Of a stretch of DNA of 35,563 nucleotides, positions 7,973 to 16,363 are shown piece after piece. A model generated the notes under the pieces. It saw only the letters and a list, made by a program, of their open reading frames with translations, had not been told where the DNA came from and ran no database searches. The DNA is taken from contig CAZIAD010000036.1 in assembly GCA_964537555.1 (NCBI GenBank), forward strand, positions 1 to 35,563, given 5' to 3'. The position numbers were made by a program, and so were the translations under genes. Positions within the stretch are counted from its first letter, which is position 1. Every line of letters starts with the position of its first letter. Source of the DNA: CAYRWR01 sp964537555. Lineage in GTDB: Bacteria; Spirochaetota; Brevinematia; Brevinematales; CAYRWR01.

Positions 7973-8582
7973 TAGCACTCCCTGAGGGGTGGTTGCCGAT
8001 CAGTTTCTGTAGTTTTCTTTTTACTTTCTCTGCTTCTTCATAATTCTCTTTGTGGAGAAGACGGCTCAGTTTTCCCTTGAGGAAATTGATCTCTTTTTTG
8101 AGGACATAGAGTCTTACGTAACGGGCCGGCATCTTACCAGCATGCACACTCCCTCTCTGCATCTCAAAGTTGAACTCTTCGATATATTCTCGAAAAGTAT
8201 GATAGCAATAGGGACAGCCCAGATAACCGCTTTCCCGGAAAGTATCAAATTCCAGCCCGCAATTGGGACAGCTATGATCTGTCTGATTTTTATTCTGACT
8301 CATAAATACGGAAATGGCTGATATATTATTGACGATACCGGACAGAAGATCTTTCATCTCCTGTATCACATCCACCAGCTTGTCATCTACCAGGGACAGG
8401 CCGGCAAAATCGTCTTTCTTTTCCAGATAGCCGATGGCACAGGAAGGACACAGGCCTTTTTCTTCAGTCTTTCCGTCTTCCGCTATGATCTTAACAAATA
8501 TTATGGCATCATTTTCATTGCAGATATCGCAGACATGACCTTCATCATCGTGATCATGGTCGTTTTCATGAAATTCCAACAT
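7959..8582 (-). CDS. mcsA: McsA, zinc-binding activator of McsB, UVR motif
   Basis: A 207-residue McsA. In Firmicutes McsA binds zinc, activates McsB and links it to ClpC. Seen: CDIC at residues 18-21 with GLCPSC about 25 residues later, a second pair CPNC and GCPYC, the conserved SVHAGKMP segment, and a C-terminal UVR motif (LLHKENYEEAEKVKRKLQKL). The N-terminus carries a His/Asp-rich lead (HENDHDHDDEGH) not expected from the Bacillus protein and able to bind metal. GAGGGG stands before the ATG, and a promoter lies at 8651-8679. It is the first gene of mcsA-mcsB-clpC. The CtsR repressor that normally begins this operon in Firmicutes is missing here. Confidence 0.93.
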   Translation of the reverse strand: MLEFHENDHDHDDEGHVCDICNENDAIIFVKIIAEDGKTEEKGLCPSCAIGYLEKKDDFAGLSLVDDKLVDVIQEMKDLLSGIVNNISAISVFMSQNKNQTDHSCPNCGLEFDTFRESGYLGCPYCYHTFREYIEEFNFEMQRGSVHAGKMPARYVRLYVLKKEINFLKGKLSRLLHKENYEEAEKVKRKLQKLIGNHPSGSANAFD

Positions 8583-8650
8583 AAATTCCCCTCTATTGAG
8601 TAGGCTCTTTCATTATCGAACATGCCCCCTCAAAACTGAAAAACCAACTA

Positions 8651-8679
8651 AAAAATACTCATTTCCGCCTTCTTAGTCA
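8651..8679 (-). promoter_or_regulatory. Promoter of mcsA-mcsB-clpC
   Basis: Minus strand: TTGACT at 8679-8674, 17-base spacer, TATTTT at 8656-8651. No CtsR heptad repeat and no CIRCE inverted repeat was seen around it, so heat control by those repressors is not supported. Confidence 0.6.
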
Positions 8680-8695
8680 ATCAAAAAATAAGATA

Positions 8696-8724
8696 ATTGC
8701 AGAAACATTATTTCTCTATTATAT
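8696..8724 (+). promoter_or_regulatory. Promoter of glnD
   Basis: TTGCAG at 8696-8701, 17-base spacer, TATATT at 8719-8724, with a second -10-like TATAGT just after. The mcsA promoter diverges from it about 20 bases away. Confidence 0.55.
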
Positions 8725-8766
8725 TATAGTATACTTTTGTAGGATTTTAAAGTTAAAGAGGGATAA

Positions 8767-11400
8767 ATGACAGAAATTCAGGAATTTGAGAAAAGATTAG
8801 AGGATCTGTCTGACGAAATGTCTAAGCTGGATTTTATCAAGAGCATCAAGACTCTGGAAAGCGATATATTTGAAGAGATAAAAAAGATGAATCTGGGCCC
8901 TTGGTCCAGAGGGATGGGACAGACCATCAGCCACTATCTTTCCTATGTAAAAGATCTCATTATCCGCAGGATTTTGCGCTATCTGGGTGAAGTACCTCAG
9001 CAGGTCGCTATAGTGGCGGTAGGGGGATATGGACGGGATGAGATGTCACCCTTTTCAGATATCGATATCCTGATCATCCATGAGCCTGATTTCGACCCCA
9101 AAGCTTTTGTGAACGGCCTCTTTTATATTCTGTGGGACCTGAACTACAAACTGGGAAATTCTGTCAGGACCGTCAAGAACATCATAGAACACAGTCAGGA
9201 TGATATCACTCTGCTCACCTCCCTGTTTGAGACCCGTTTACTGGCTGGAAACGAAAAGCTCAGGCAGGAGATGTATGATTCTCTTCATAAAGTACTGCAC
9301 TCCAAGCGGGAGGTCTACATCAAGGAAAAACTGGCGGAATTTCACGAATTATCCAAAAAGACTGCCTATGCTGTACTGCTCAAGGAACCCAACCTCAAGG
9401 AAAATCCGGGTGGACTGCGCTCTGTACACCTGGCCCGCTGGACCCAGTTTGCCTTTAATAACCAGGGAGGAATGAAAAGCCTCGCCTCTACCCTGAATAA
9501 GCATGAATATCGAAAGATCACAGTGGCATACGATTACATCCTGTATATCAGAAATATGCTGCACTTTATCACCAACCGTCATGAGGACACCTTGTATATA
9601 GATCACCATGCAACTATATCTACTCATCTTATTCACAGAGGGGATGAGTATCAGAAAGTTATGCGTATGATGCATAAGATCTATGATAAAGCCATGGATA
9701 TATTTTTAATCTCTTCTCACGCCCTGGACCAGATCTATGTCAGCAGCCGCATGTCAAAGCTCAAAAAGCTCAACCCAAAGTACTCTATCCTGGAAAATGA
9801 GCTCTTTATTAATGAAGGTGTGGAAGCTTCAGTAGAAGAGGCTTTTGATGCTATTCGTTTCTGCACTGAAAAGAAATACCTTTATTCCTATAGCCTTATC
9901 CAGTTTCTGAGAAAATGCTCCCGTCTGATCACTCCTGAAGTTCGTAAATCAAAGGATATATTCAACCGCTTTTTGGATATATTATCCCTGCCCAATAGTT
10001 ACAATGCCCTCAATCTTATGAAATTGTCTGATTTCCTCTATAAATATATGAAGATGTTCGGGAAGATACGGCACTTCATTATTTACAATCCCTTTCATAA
10101 ATTTACAGTAGATGAACACAGTATAGAGGGGATTTGGGCCCTGGAAAGACTGCTCACCAAAGACTTTAACAATTTTGAGAGAGAGAAGGTAAAAGACCTG
10201 ATCGATCTGGCTGATAAACACAAAGAAGCTCTATGGCTGGTAAAAATATCCCTGCTTATGCACGATATAGGCAAAGCATTTCCCGGAGAACATTCCCGGA
10301 ATGGAGTAGAGATCGCCGACATGATATTCGAAGATTTTCCCCTGAGCTATCGCTACCGCAGCCTGGTTAAGTTCCTCATTAAGAATCACCTCCTTATGTC
10401 TCATGTATCCCGCCGCAGTGATATACAGAGTCAGGAAGTCATCCTGGACCTGGCAGATAAATTCATTATGAGTCCCTACCCCCGTGATTACCTGGACTTT
10501 CTCTACCTGCTGACCTACTCTGATGTACTGGCCACTAATCCTACTAATTTTACCGGCTATACATCTGCATTGTTACGTCAGCTCTATCACAGGACCCGCG
10601 AAAGTCTGTCCAGTACCGGGCAGACTCAGTCAGAAGACAGTATCATCAGTGAGATGACAGACAAGATCAGCAAGATTAAAAAGACTCAAGGTATAGACGA
10701 GTATCTGAAGGCCCTGGGATCAAGGTATATACTCCATAACACACCCCAGGAGATCATCGACGACTATGAAAATGTGAGAAAGACCCTGGAGGGCGAGATC
10801 TCAGTAGCAGTCTCGAATTACAATGAAGTCCTGGAGGTCAAGATACATGCCCCGGACCATATAGGCCTCTTCGCCCAGATAGCCGGTATCCTGCTTATTC
10901 ATGGAGCCAATATAACCCGGGCCAATATCTACACCTTTGACAAGGCAGCCTTTGATGTCTTTTACATCACAGATATTTTCGGGGCTAATCTGACCAAGGA
11001 TAATATGCAGGCTGAGCTGGAATCCTGGATAGAAAGGCTAAAACAGTCACTGAAGAAGTTTATGGATGACGATCCTCTTCTGAAACAGCGTATCTCCGAA
11101 TTAAGAAAACGCTTTAAGCCCCTGCCCGAGATATTCTTTAAAGAAGGTAATATCACTATCACCGCCCGGGACAAAACAGAATACCTGATAGGAGTGAGTG
11201 GAAGTGACCGCCCTGCCCTCCTGTACGACCTTTGTATTTATTTCGGACAGCACGATATGACTATCCGGAGCGCAATCATAGATACGGTAGGCTGGCATGT
11301 CAAGGATGTATTTGTACTGGATACTCCTATTCCTCTCGAGGATAGTGAATGGGAAAGACATAAAATGAGTCTGACCGAGATGTTAAATAAAAGAGATTAA
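8767..11400 (+). CDS. glnD: GlnD, PII uridylyltransferase/uridylyl-removing enzyme
   Basis: An 877-residue protein with the GlnD domain order. GlnD adds UMP to, or removes it from, PII nitrogen-signalling proteins in response to glutamine. Seen: nucleotidyltransferase signature GGYGRDEMSPFSDIDI near 86-101, the GlnD-type linker with KENPGGLRSVH, an HD hydrolase motif LMHDIGKAFPGEHS near 496-509, and two C-terminal ACT domains starting near 692 (KIHAPDHIGLFAQIAG) and 805 (YLIGVSGSDRPALLYDL). All metal-binding residues of both active sites appear present. GAGGG precedes the ATG. Its last four bases overlap the end of the convergent parvulin gene. No glnB or glnA lies nearby, so its PII partner must be elsewhere. 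The name rests on domain order and motifs. Confidence 0.93.
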   Translation: MTEIQEFEKRLEDLSDEMSKLDFIKSIKTLESDIFEEIKKMNLGPWSRGMGQTISHYLSYVKDLIIRRILRYLGEVPQQVAIVAVGGYGRDEMSPFSDIDILIIHEPDFDPKAFVNGLFYILWDLNYKLGNSVRTVKNIIEHSQDDITLLTSLFETRLLAGNEKLRQEMYDSLHKVLHSKREVYIKEKLAEFHELSKKTAYAVLLKEPNLKENPGGLRSVHLARWTQFAFNNQGGMKSLASTLNKHEYRKITVAYDYILYIRNMLHFITNRHEDTLYIDHHATISTHLIHRGDEYQKVMRMMHKIYDKAMDIFLISSHALDQIYVSSRMSKLKKLNPKYSILENELFINEGVEASVEEAFDAIRFCTEKKYLYSYSLIQFLRKCSRLITPEVRKSKDIFNRFLDILSLPNSYNALNLMKLSDFLYKYMKMFGKIRHFIIYNPFHKFTVDEHSIEGIWALERLLTKDFNNFEREKVKDLIDLADKHKEALWLVKISLLMHDIGKAFPGEHSRNGVEIADMIFEDFPLSYRYRSLVKFLIKNHLLMSHVSRRSDIQSQEVILDLADKFIMSPYPRDYLDFLYLLTYSDVLATNPTNFTGYTSALLRQLYHRTRESLSSTGQTQSEDSIISEMTDKISKIKKTQGIDEYLKALGSRYILHNTPQEIIDDYENVRKTLEGEISVAVSNYNEVLEVKIHAPDHIGLFAQIAGILLIHGANITRANIYTFDKAAFDVFYITDIFGANLTKDNMQAELESWIERLKQSLKKFMDDDPLLKQRISELRKRFKPLPEIFFKEGNITITARDKTEYLIGVSGSDRPALLYDLCIYFGQHDMTIRSAIIDTVGWHVKDVFVLDTPIPLEDSEWERHKMSLTEMLNKRD

Positions 11401-11672
11401 CGCTCTCCGGTCTTCTTGATGATATGAAAGCCGAACTGGGTCTTAATGACCCGTGTTATGAGGCCCCGGGATTTTTTCTTCACCGCTTCTTCAAACTCTC
11501 TCACCATTGCACCCGGCTTAAACCAGCCTAAATCCCCCCCCTTGGAACGGGAGGGACAGGTAGAGTATTCTTTTGCCAGGGCACTAAAGCTGGCTCCTTT
11601 TTGGATCCGTTTTAACAGTTCTTCTGCCAGGCCTTTTTCTTTGACCAGGATATGACTCGCTTTCCATTCCAT
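11397..11672 (-). CDS. Single-domain parvulin peptidyl-prolyl isomerase
   Basis: A 91-residue PpiC/parvulin domain and nothing else. It should speed cis-trans isomerisation of peptide bonds before proline. Seen: ASHILVKEKGLAEELL at the start, GASFSALAKEYSTCPSRSKGGDLGWF in two halves (the classic S-x-C-P-S-x-x-x-G-G-D-L-G core), and QFGFHIIKK at the end. There is no signal peptide, so it is cytosolic, like E. coli PpiC. It starts 15 bases after the stop of the upstream GAF/ATPase gene and should be co-transcribed with it. The nearest ribosome site (AGGGG) is rather far from the ATG. Its 3' end overlaps the end of glnD by four bases. Which protein it folds is unknown. Confidence 0.93.
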   Translation of the reverse strand: MEWKASHILVKEKGLAEELLKRIQKGASFSALAKEYSTCPSRSKGGDLGWFKPGAMVREFEEAVKKKSRGLITRVIKTQFGFHIIKKTGER

Positions 11673-11687
11673 TTTTGATTGTTTCCC

Positions 11688-13439
11688 CTATTTGGCTAAT
11701 AATGACAAGGTAAATGTACTGCCCTTACCTAATTTGCTTTCTACATCCAGGCTGCCGTGATAGTAGCTGATAAAACTCTTCACCATATAAAGCCCCAGAC
11801 CGGCCCCGCTTTCATTGAGCTCCGCACTATGTTCAGAACGATAAAACTGCTCAAATATCAGGTTTAGTTCATCCCGGGCTATTCCCACCCCGGTGTCAGT
11901 GATCTTAAGGACCAGGTATTCTCCTTTACTATTCCCCTTAATATCTACAGTCCCCTGCTCCCGGTTATATAATATAGCATTGCCGATCAGTTCATCCAGG
12001 ATAGCTCTTATAATAGTATTATTGGCGGTGTAATGTTTAAACTCCTTACTGAGATCTATGCTGATACTGATATGCCTGTGATCCAGTTCACCTGCATATT
12101 TTTCTCTGAGCTGATCGATGATCTTCATAAAGTCCACCGAATCCGAAGTCAGATCATTGACTTCCCTCTCCATCTCTACCAGGCTCAAGACCCGGGCTAC
12201 CGTATCCTTTAGCTTACGGCTGATCTTCCGGGAATTTTCTACCTGTTTGGAGCAGGACTCACAGCCGCATTTCTCAACTGTCTCCATTTCCTGATCCAGC
12301 TGCTCGCAGGGGCTTAACAGGTGCTGAGACATCCGGTCGATAAACTCATTTTTCAGGTTTATGAGATGCAGTAGTTCCCAGTTTTGTTTTTTCAGGCGCT
12401 TGTAGAGGTCTGCGTTATTCAGAGAGATCACGGCCTGCTGGGCAAAGATCTCAGCTACAAACTGTTCCCGGGAATACAGGGTCTTTTCCGGTCCTATCTT
12501 ATCTGCATAAAGTACACCCTGCAGGCTATCCAGATGGATAAGGGGAACCGCGATCATGGAAAGTACTCTGTCTTCCTGGCCGGACTGGACTTTTTTATGT
12601 AATACCAGCTGAGAAGTTTTGGCCTTACGGCATTTATTTATCACATCCAGTGATTCTTTAAAAGCCTTATCCTGTATATCTTTTTCTCTGATCTTATACC
12701 TGGAACGTGACTCCAGCTGAGAATCCCGTATCCAGAACAGAATAGCTCTGTCTGCTTTGAGGGACTGCGCCAGGGCATGGACGATCTTTTCCAGGAGCTC
12801 AGATTCCTCCAGTATGGCAGATATCCCCCGGTTGATCTCCAGGACCCGGAACAGGTCTTCATCCTTGTTTTTTAATTCATCAGAGGAAAGCTGGGATACC
12901 GTTTCTCTGGCCCTGATCTCCTGGTCTATACGCTGTTTTTCCATAGTAGACAGGCCATGTATTCTTTCATGAGCCTCTATGGTCTTGTAAGCTTCTTCGA
13001 TCTCCTGAGAGGATAAGGACTCTACTATCTCATGAGCCTGAATAATATGCTCTGCTTCTATCCTTTCCTTGCTCATGAGGCCCTGCACTGCCTCCTGTGC
13101 CTCTATGATCCTCCGGGCATCATCTATTTCCCGGGCGGATAGCTGTTCTACGATCTCATGAGCGTGTATAATGTCTTCGGCATGGATACGTTCCTGAGTC
13201 ATAAGAGACTGTATGATCTCCTGGGCATGTATAATATTATCCGCGTCCTTAAGCTCAGCCCCGGAAAGCTGTGACAGGTTTTCATAGGCTTCTGAGAGCC
13301 GTTCCAGGTGAGTGATATAATCCTCCCTGGTGTGTAAAGCCTCTTGCAGTTTTTTGACTTTACGTACCAGTTTATCCTTACTGACACCGGAGAGCTTGTC
13401 TTTGGATTTTTTCTGGATCTTTTTAGGTTTTTTGGCCAT
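11688..13439 (-). CDS. GAF-domain GHKL ATPase (histidine-kinase-like), six 21-residue repeats
   Basis: 583 residues, no signal peptide or membrane helix. Residues 62-187 are six tandem 21-residue helical units of the form E-x-x-x-A-x-x-I-I-x-A-(H/Q)-E-x-V-x-x-L-S; 21 is three heptads, suggesting a coiled-coil stalk. A GAF sensor domain follows (about 205-345), then a dimerisation-like region and a GHKL ATPase domain with N-box DELIGNA (482-488), DTGVGI (515-520), IFEQFYR and GAGLGL (545-550). The place of the H-box reads FIDRMSQHLLSP: the residue aligned with the usual phosphorylated His is Gln371-372 area, with a His one position later. A cysteine cluster CGCESC lies at 391-396. AGGGG precedes the ATG. 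A paralogue is encoded 14 bases upstream. Probably a cytosolic signalling protein; no response regulator lies nearby. Confidence 0.88.
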   Translation of the reverse strand: MAKKPKKIQKKSKDKLSGVSKDKLVRKVKKLQEALHTREDYITHLERLSEAYENLSQLSGAELKDADNIIHAQEIIQSLMTQERIHAEDIIHAHEIVEQLSAREIDDARRIIEAQEAVQGLMSKERIEAEHIIQAHEIVESLSSQEIEEAYKTIEAHERIHGLSTMEKQRIDQEIRARETVSQLSSDELKNKDEDLFRVLEINRGISAILEESELLEKIVHALAQSLKADRAILFWIRDSQLESRSRYKIREKDIQDKAFKESLDVINKCRKAKTSQLVLHKKVQSGQEDRVLSMIAVPLIHLDSLQGVLYADKIGPEKTLYSREQFVAEIFAQQAVISLNNADLYKRLKKQNWELLHLINLKNEFIDRMSQHLLSPCEQLDQEMETVEKCGCESCSKQVENSRKISRKLKDTVARVLSLVEMEREVNDLTSDSVDFMKIIDQLREKYAGELDHRHISISIDLSKEFKHYTANNTIIRAILDELIGNAILYNREQGTVDIKGNSKGEYLVLKITDTGVGIARDELNLIFEQFYRSEHSAELNESGAGLGLYMVKSFISYYHGSLDVESKLGKGSTFTLSLLAK

Positions 13440-13453
13440 GTGGCTGCCCCTGT

Positions 13454-15034
13454 CTATTCGTGTATCAGAAAAGTAAGGGTAAAGGTGGAACCTCTGCCAT
13501 ACTCACTTTTCACTTTTATTTCTCCCCCATAATAGCTTAAGAAGTTCCGGACCATAAACAGGCCTAGGCCTGCACCCCGGGAATTGAGTATTGGTGAATC
13601 CTCAGTGCGGTAGAACTGTTCAAATATCTTCTTGATATCCTCTTTTTTGATACCGTTCCCATTATCCTTTACGGTCAGTTCCAGATATTCCCCGGACTGT
13701 CTGCCATTGACCTCCACCCAACCGCTCTGCTTGTTGTACATGATGGCATTCCCTATCACTTCGTCCAAAATAGTACGTATAATCACTTCATTGGAGCGGT
13801 ATTTTCTAAAGTCATCGATCAGATTGATCTTAAGATTGATGTCCTTCTCTTTGATCACATCTTTATATTTCCCCATCAGGATATTGATCACATGATAAAA
13901 GTCTACGTTTTCCGAAAACAGGTCTTCTACCTCACGGGACAATTCTTCAAAAGTGAGCATCTTGTCCGCTGCTGTGATGAGATTGGCGACCGTCCGGGAG
14001 GCAGTGGTGATATGTCCGTTTTCCTCTTCAGACAGCTTTTCCAGGTTCTGAAACTTTTCCATCAATCGGGCCAGTCTCTCAGCAGGCTGTTTTAGATAGC
14101 GGCTGATATGGGTAATAAACTGGGAGCGCAGATTGACCAGTCGCAGCAGCTCTCCATTCTGTTCTATGATCCGTTTATATAAGGCCGCATTATGCAGGGA
14201 GATGGCGACCTGATAGGAGTAGATCTCAGCTATAAACTGGTCCTGACGGTGAAAAGGATCTGTGTCGGATAACTTATCCACATAGAGTACTCCCTTCCAC
14301 TCATTCTTGTAGAGCAGAGGCATGACCATGATGGAGATGTGTTTTGATTCCTTTAAGCCGGATATAGGCTCCAGGCTGACTACCTGGGTCCTGGTCGTAT
14401 CTTTACACTCTTCTATTACAGAAAGGGGATAGGTAAACTCCTTTTTAGACAGCATATCCCCACTGATATTGACAAAGCTTTTGGAGAGGAGAAAGTCTCC
14501 TACCTGTAACATAAGCAGGGCCCGGTCCGCCTTGACTGCATCCACCAGATGCTCGACGATGTTTTTTAAGAGGGTATCTTCATCCAGCAGAGAAGATATG
14601 AACTGGTTTACTTCCAGAATATTGAGCAGGGCTTCGTCTTTCTGTTTTAACTCTTCTTCAGACAGTTGCGACACATTTTTCAGGGCGTATAACTGGGAAA
14701 AAGCTTCCTGTTTTTCCATAAGGCTCAGTTCCTGAATCGTCTCGTGAGCCTTTATGGTCTGGGCGGCATCCCTTTTTTCACTGAGAGAATAGGCCTCCAG
14801 CTGTTCATGGGCCATTATGATCTGGTCTGCTTCCTTACGCTCCTGGGACATCAGCTCCTGGACTATCTCCTGAGCCCGGATGCGTTTATCCGCGTCTTTA
14901 AGTTCCAGCTCAGACAGCTCTTTCATGTGCTCATAGGCTTCTTCTGTCTTTTCCAGATAAGCGATATATTCATTCTTTTGAGCCAGTTCTTTCTTCAGCT
15001 CTTTTATTTCCTGCTCGGGAGTTTTTTTAGCCAT
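13454..15034 (-). CDS. GAF-domain GHKL ATPase (histidine-kinase-like), four 21-residue repeats
   Basis: 526 residues when started at ATG 15034, chosen because GAGGTG lies seven bases before it; an upstream ATG at 15049 sits almost at the predicted transcript start. Residues 44-127 hold four 21-residue units matching those of the neighbour (for example ELKDADKRIRAQEIVQELMS). A GAF domain spans about 130-285 and a GHKL ATPase domain the C-terminus, with DEVIGNA (424-430), DNGNGI (457-462), IFEQFYR and GAGLGL (487-492). The H-box region reads FITHISRYLKQP (306-317), with Arg and Tyr where His-Glu is expected. It lacks the neighbour's cysteine cluster. The ATP site looks intact. It leads the unit, followed by its paralogue and a parvulin. 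It could be a regulator ATPase, a kinase using another residue, or a heterodimer partner. Confidence 0.88.
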   Translation of the reverse strand: MAKKTPEQEIKELKKELAQKNEYIAYLEKTEEAYEHMKELSELELKDADKRIRAQEIVQELMSQERKEADQIIMAHEQLEAYSLSEKRDAAQTIKAHETIQELSLMEKQEAFSQLYALKNVSQLSEEELKQKDEALLNILEVNQFISSLLDEDTLLKNIVEHLVDAVKADRALLMLQVGDFLLSKSFVNISGDMLSKKEFTYPLSVIEECKDTTRTQVVSLEPISGLKESKHISIMVMPLLYKNEWKGVLYVDKLSDTDPFHRQDQFIAEIYSYQVAISLHNAALYKRIIEQNGELLRLVNLRSQFITHISRYLKQPAERLARLMEKFQNLEKLSEEENGHITTASRTVANLITAADKMLTFEELSREVEDLFSENVDFYHVINILMGKYKDVIKEKDINLKINLIDDFRKYRSNEVIIRTILDEVIGNAIMYNKQSGWVEVNGRQSGEYLELTVKDNGNGIKKEDIKKIFEQFYRTEDSPILNSRGAGLGLFMVRNFLSYYGGEIKVKSEYGRGSTFTLTFLIHE

Positions 15035-15059
15035 TTTTTTGCACCTCATTTAATAAAGC

Positions 15060-15088
15060 ATTATAGAACAAATGTCCTTTTGGGTCAA
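15060..15088 (-). promoter_or_regulatory. Consensus promoter of the GAF/ATPase unit
   Basis: Minus strand: TTGACC at 15088-15083, 17-base spacer, TATAAT at 15065-15060. The expected transcript start near 15053 leaves a short leader with GAGGTG before ATG 15034. Confidence 0.8.
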
Positions 15089-15129
15089 GAGCTAATTTAA
15101 TGAAGTGTATAGAGAAGTGCGGGTATATA

Positions 15130-16227
15130 TTAAACTGAAAACTTTACGATCATGATGTCGCCATCTGCCATGACGTATTCTTTTCCTTCCTGACGCAGGA
15201 GTCCCTTTTCCCGGACGGCGGCCCAGGTCTTATTGGCTACAAAGTCTTCATAAGCCACGATCTCTCCCCGGATAAATCCCCGCTCCATATCGGAATGGAT
15301 CTTTCCGGCGGCCTGGGGGGCCCGCATACCCCGGGTGATGGTCCAGGCTTTGGACTCTTTTTCCCCGGCGGTAAAGAATGTGATCAGTCCCAGGAGCTTG
15401 TACCCTTCCAAAATAAGTTTCTGCAGTCCGCTCTGGTCCTGGTGTAACTCCTCCAGGAACATGGCCGCTTCTTCCGGATCCAGCTCGGAGATCTCCTGCT
15501 CGATCTTGGCACTGAGGACTACAACGTCAGACTTGAGTTCCTCTGCTTTAGCCAGCAGTTTCTGATAATAGGGATTGCTCTTATAATCCGCCAGTCCGTC
15601 CTCAGCACAGTTACCCACAAACAGAAACTGTTTGTCAGTGAGGAGCTGCAGGGGAGTGACGATCTTTTTTTCTTCAGGACTGAGATCAATGTTTTTTACG
15701 AGGATACCCTGGGCCAGCCTGTCCCGCAGCTTTTCCAGTACCGGATATTCAGCCATGGCTACCTTATCACCGGCACGCACCATCTTCTGTTTTTTAACGA
15801 GCTGACCTTCCACCTGTTCCAGGTCCTTGAGCATGAGCTCCATATTGATGATCTCTATATCCCGGACCGGGTCTACCTCCCCGATATGGATGATGTCCGG
15901 GTCTTCAAACAGGCGCACTACCTGCACGATGGCATCTACGTTACGGATATGGGTCAGAAACTGGTTACCCAATCCCTCCCCTTTACTGGCTCCGGCTACC
16001 AGTCCGGCAATATCTACAAACTCTACGGTAGTAGGAATGACTTTTTTACTGTTATTGAGCTCAGCCAGCTTATAGAGCCTTTCGTCGGGTACATTGACTA
16101 TACCTACATTGGGATCGATGGTACAGAAGGGATAATTGGCACTATCCACTCCCGCCTTAGTGAGCGCGTTAAACAAGGTCGATTTACCTACATTGGGCAG
16201 TCCTACTATACCACATGAAAAACCCAT
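15130..16227 (-). CDS. ychF: YchF, Obg-family ATPase
   Basis: 365 residues, the normal YchF length. YchF is a universal P-loop protein of the Obg group that prefers ATP and binds ribosomes. Seen: GLPNVGKS at 9-16, the switch and Walker B region EFVDIAGLVAGASKGEGLGN, VDAIVQVVRLFED, the NxxE-type base-recognition site VGNCAED in place of NKxD, and a C-terminal TGS domain ending in EGKEYVMADGDIMIVKF. AAGGAAG precedes the ATG. Its own promoter lies at 16258-16286. No clear terminator separates it from the GAF/ATPase unit downstream, so some read-through is possible. Confidence 0.96.
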   Translation of the reverse strand: MGFSCGIVGLPNVGKSTLFNALTKAGVDSANYPFCTIDPNVGIVNVPDERLYKLAELNNSKKVIPTTVEFVDIAGLVAGASKGEGLGNQFLTHIRNVDAIVQVVRLFEDPDIIHIGEVDPVRDIEIINMELMLKDLEQVEGQLVKKQKMVRAGDKVAMAEYPVLEKLRDRLAQGILVKNIDLSPEEKKIVTPLQLLTDKQFLFVGNCAEDGLADYKSNPYYQKLLAKAEELKSDVVVLSAKIEQEISELDPEEAAMFLEELHQDQSGLQKLILEGYKLLGLITFFTAGEKESKAWTITRGMRAPQAAGKIHSDMERGFIRGEIVAYEDFVANKTWAAVREKGLLRQEGKEYVMADGDIMIVKFSV

Positions 16228-16257
16228 CTTTACTTCCTTAAGAGATATTAGGCTAAT

Positions 16258-16286
16258 ATTTTATCATTTTTTTTCAGTATCTGCAA
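16258..16286 (-). promoter_or_regulatory. Promoter of ychF
   Basis: Minus strand: TTGCAG at 16286-16281, 17-base spacer containing an A-run, TAAAAT at 16263-16258, about 30 bases before the ATG. Confidence 0.65.
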
Positions 16287-16363
16287 TTAAGTCTCTGAAA
16301 AATGGCCGCAGAACTATACTTATTATACCCAAACAGCTATAATCTCGTCTAAAAGGAGCTATT

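Noticed and set aside
7972..7980. TTAGCACTC, half of a CIRCE heat-shock operator
   Set aside because: The matching GAGTGCTAA is not found nine bases away, and the motif lies inside the mcsA/mcsB overlap, far from the operon promoter.
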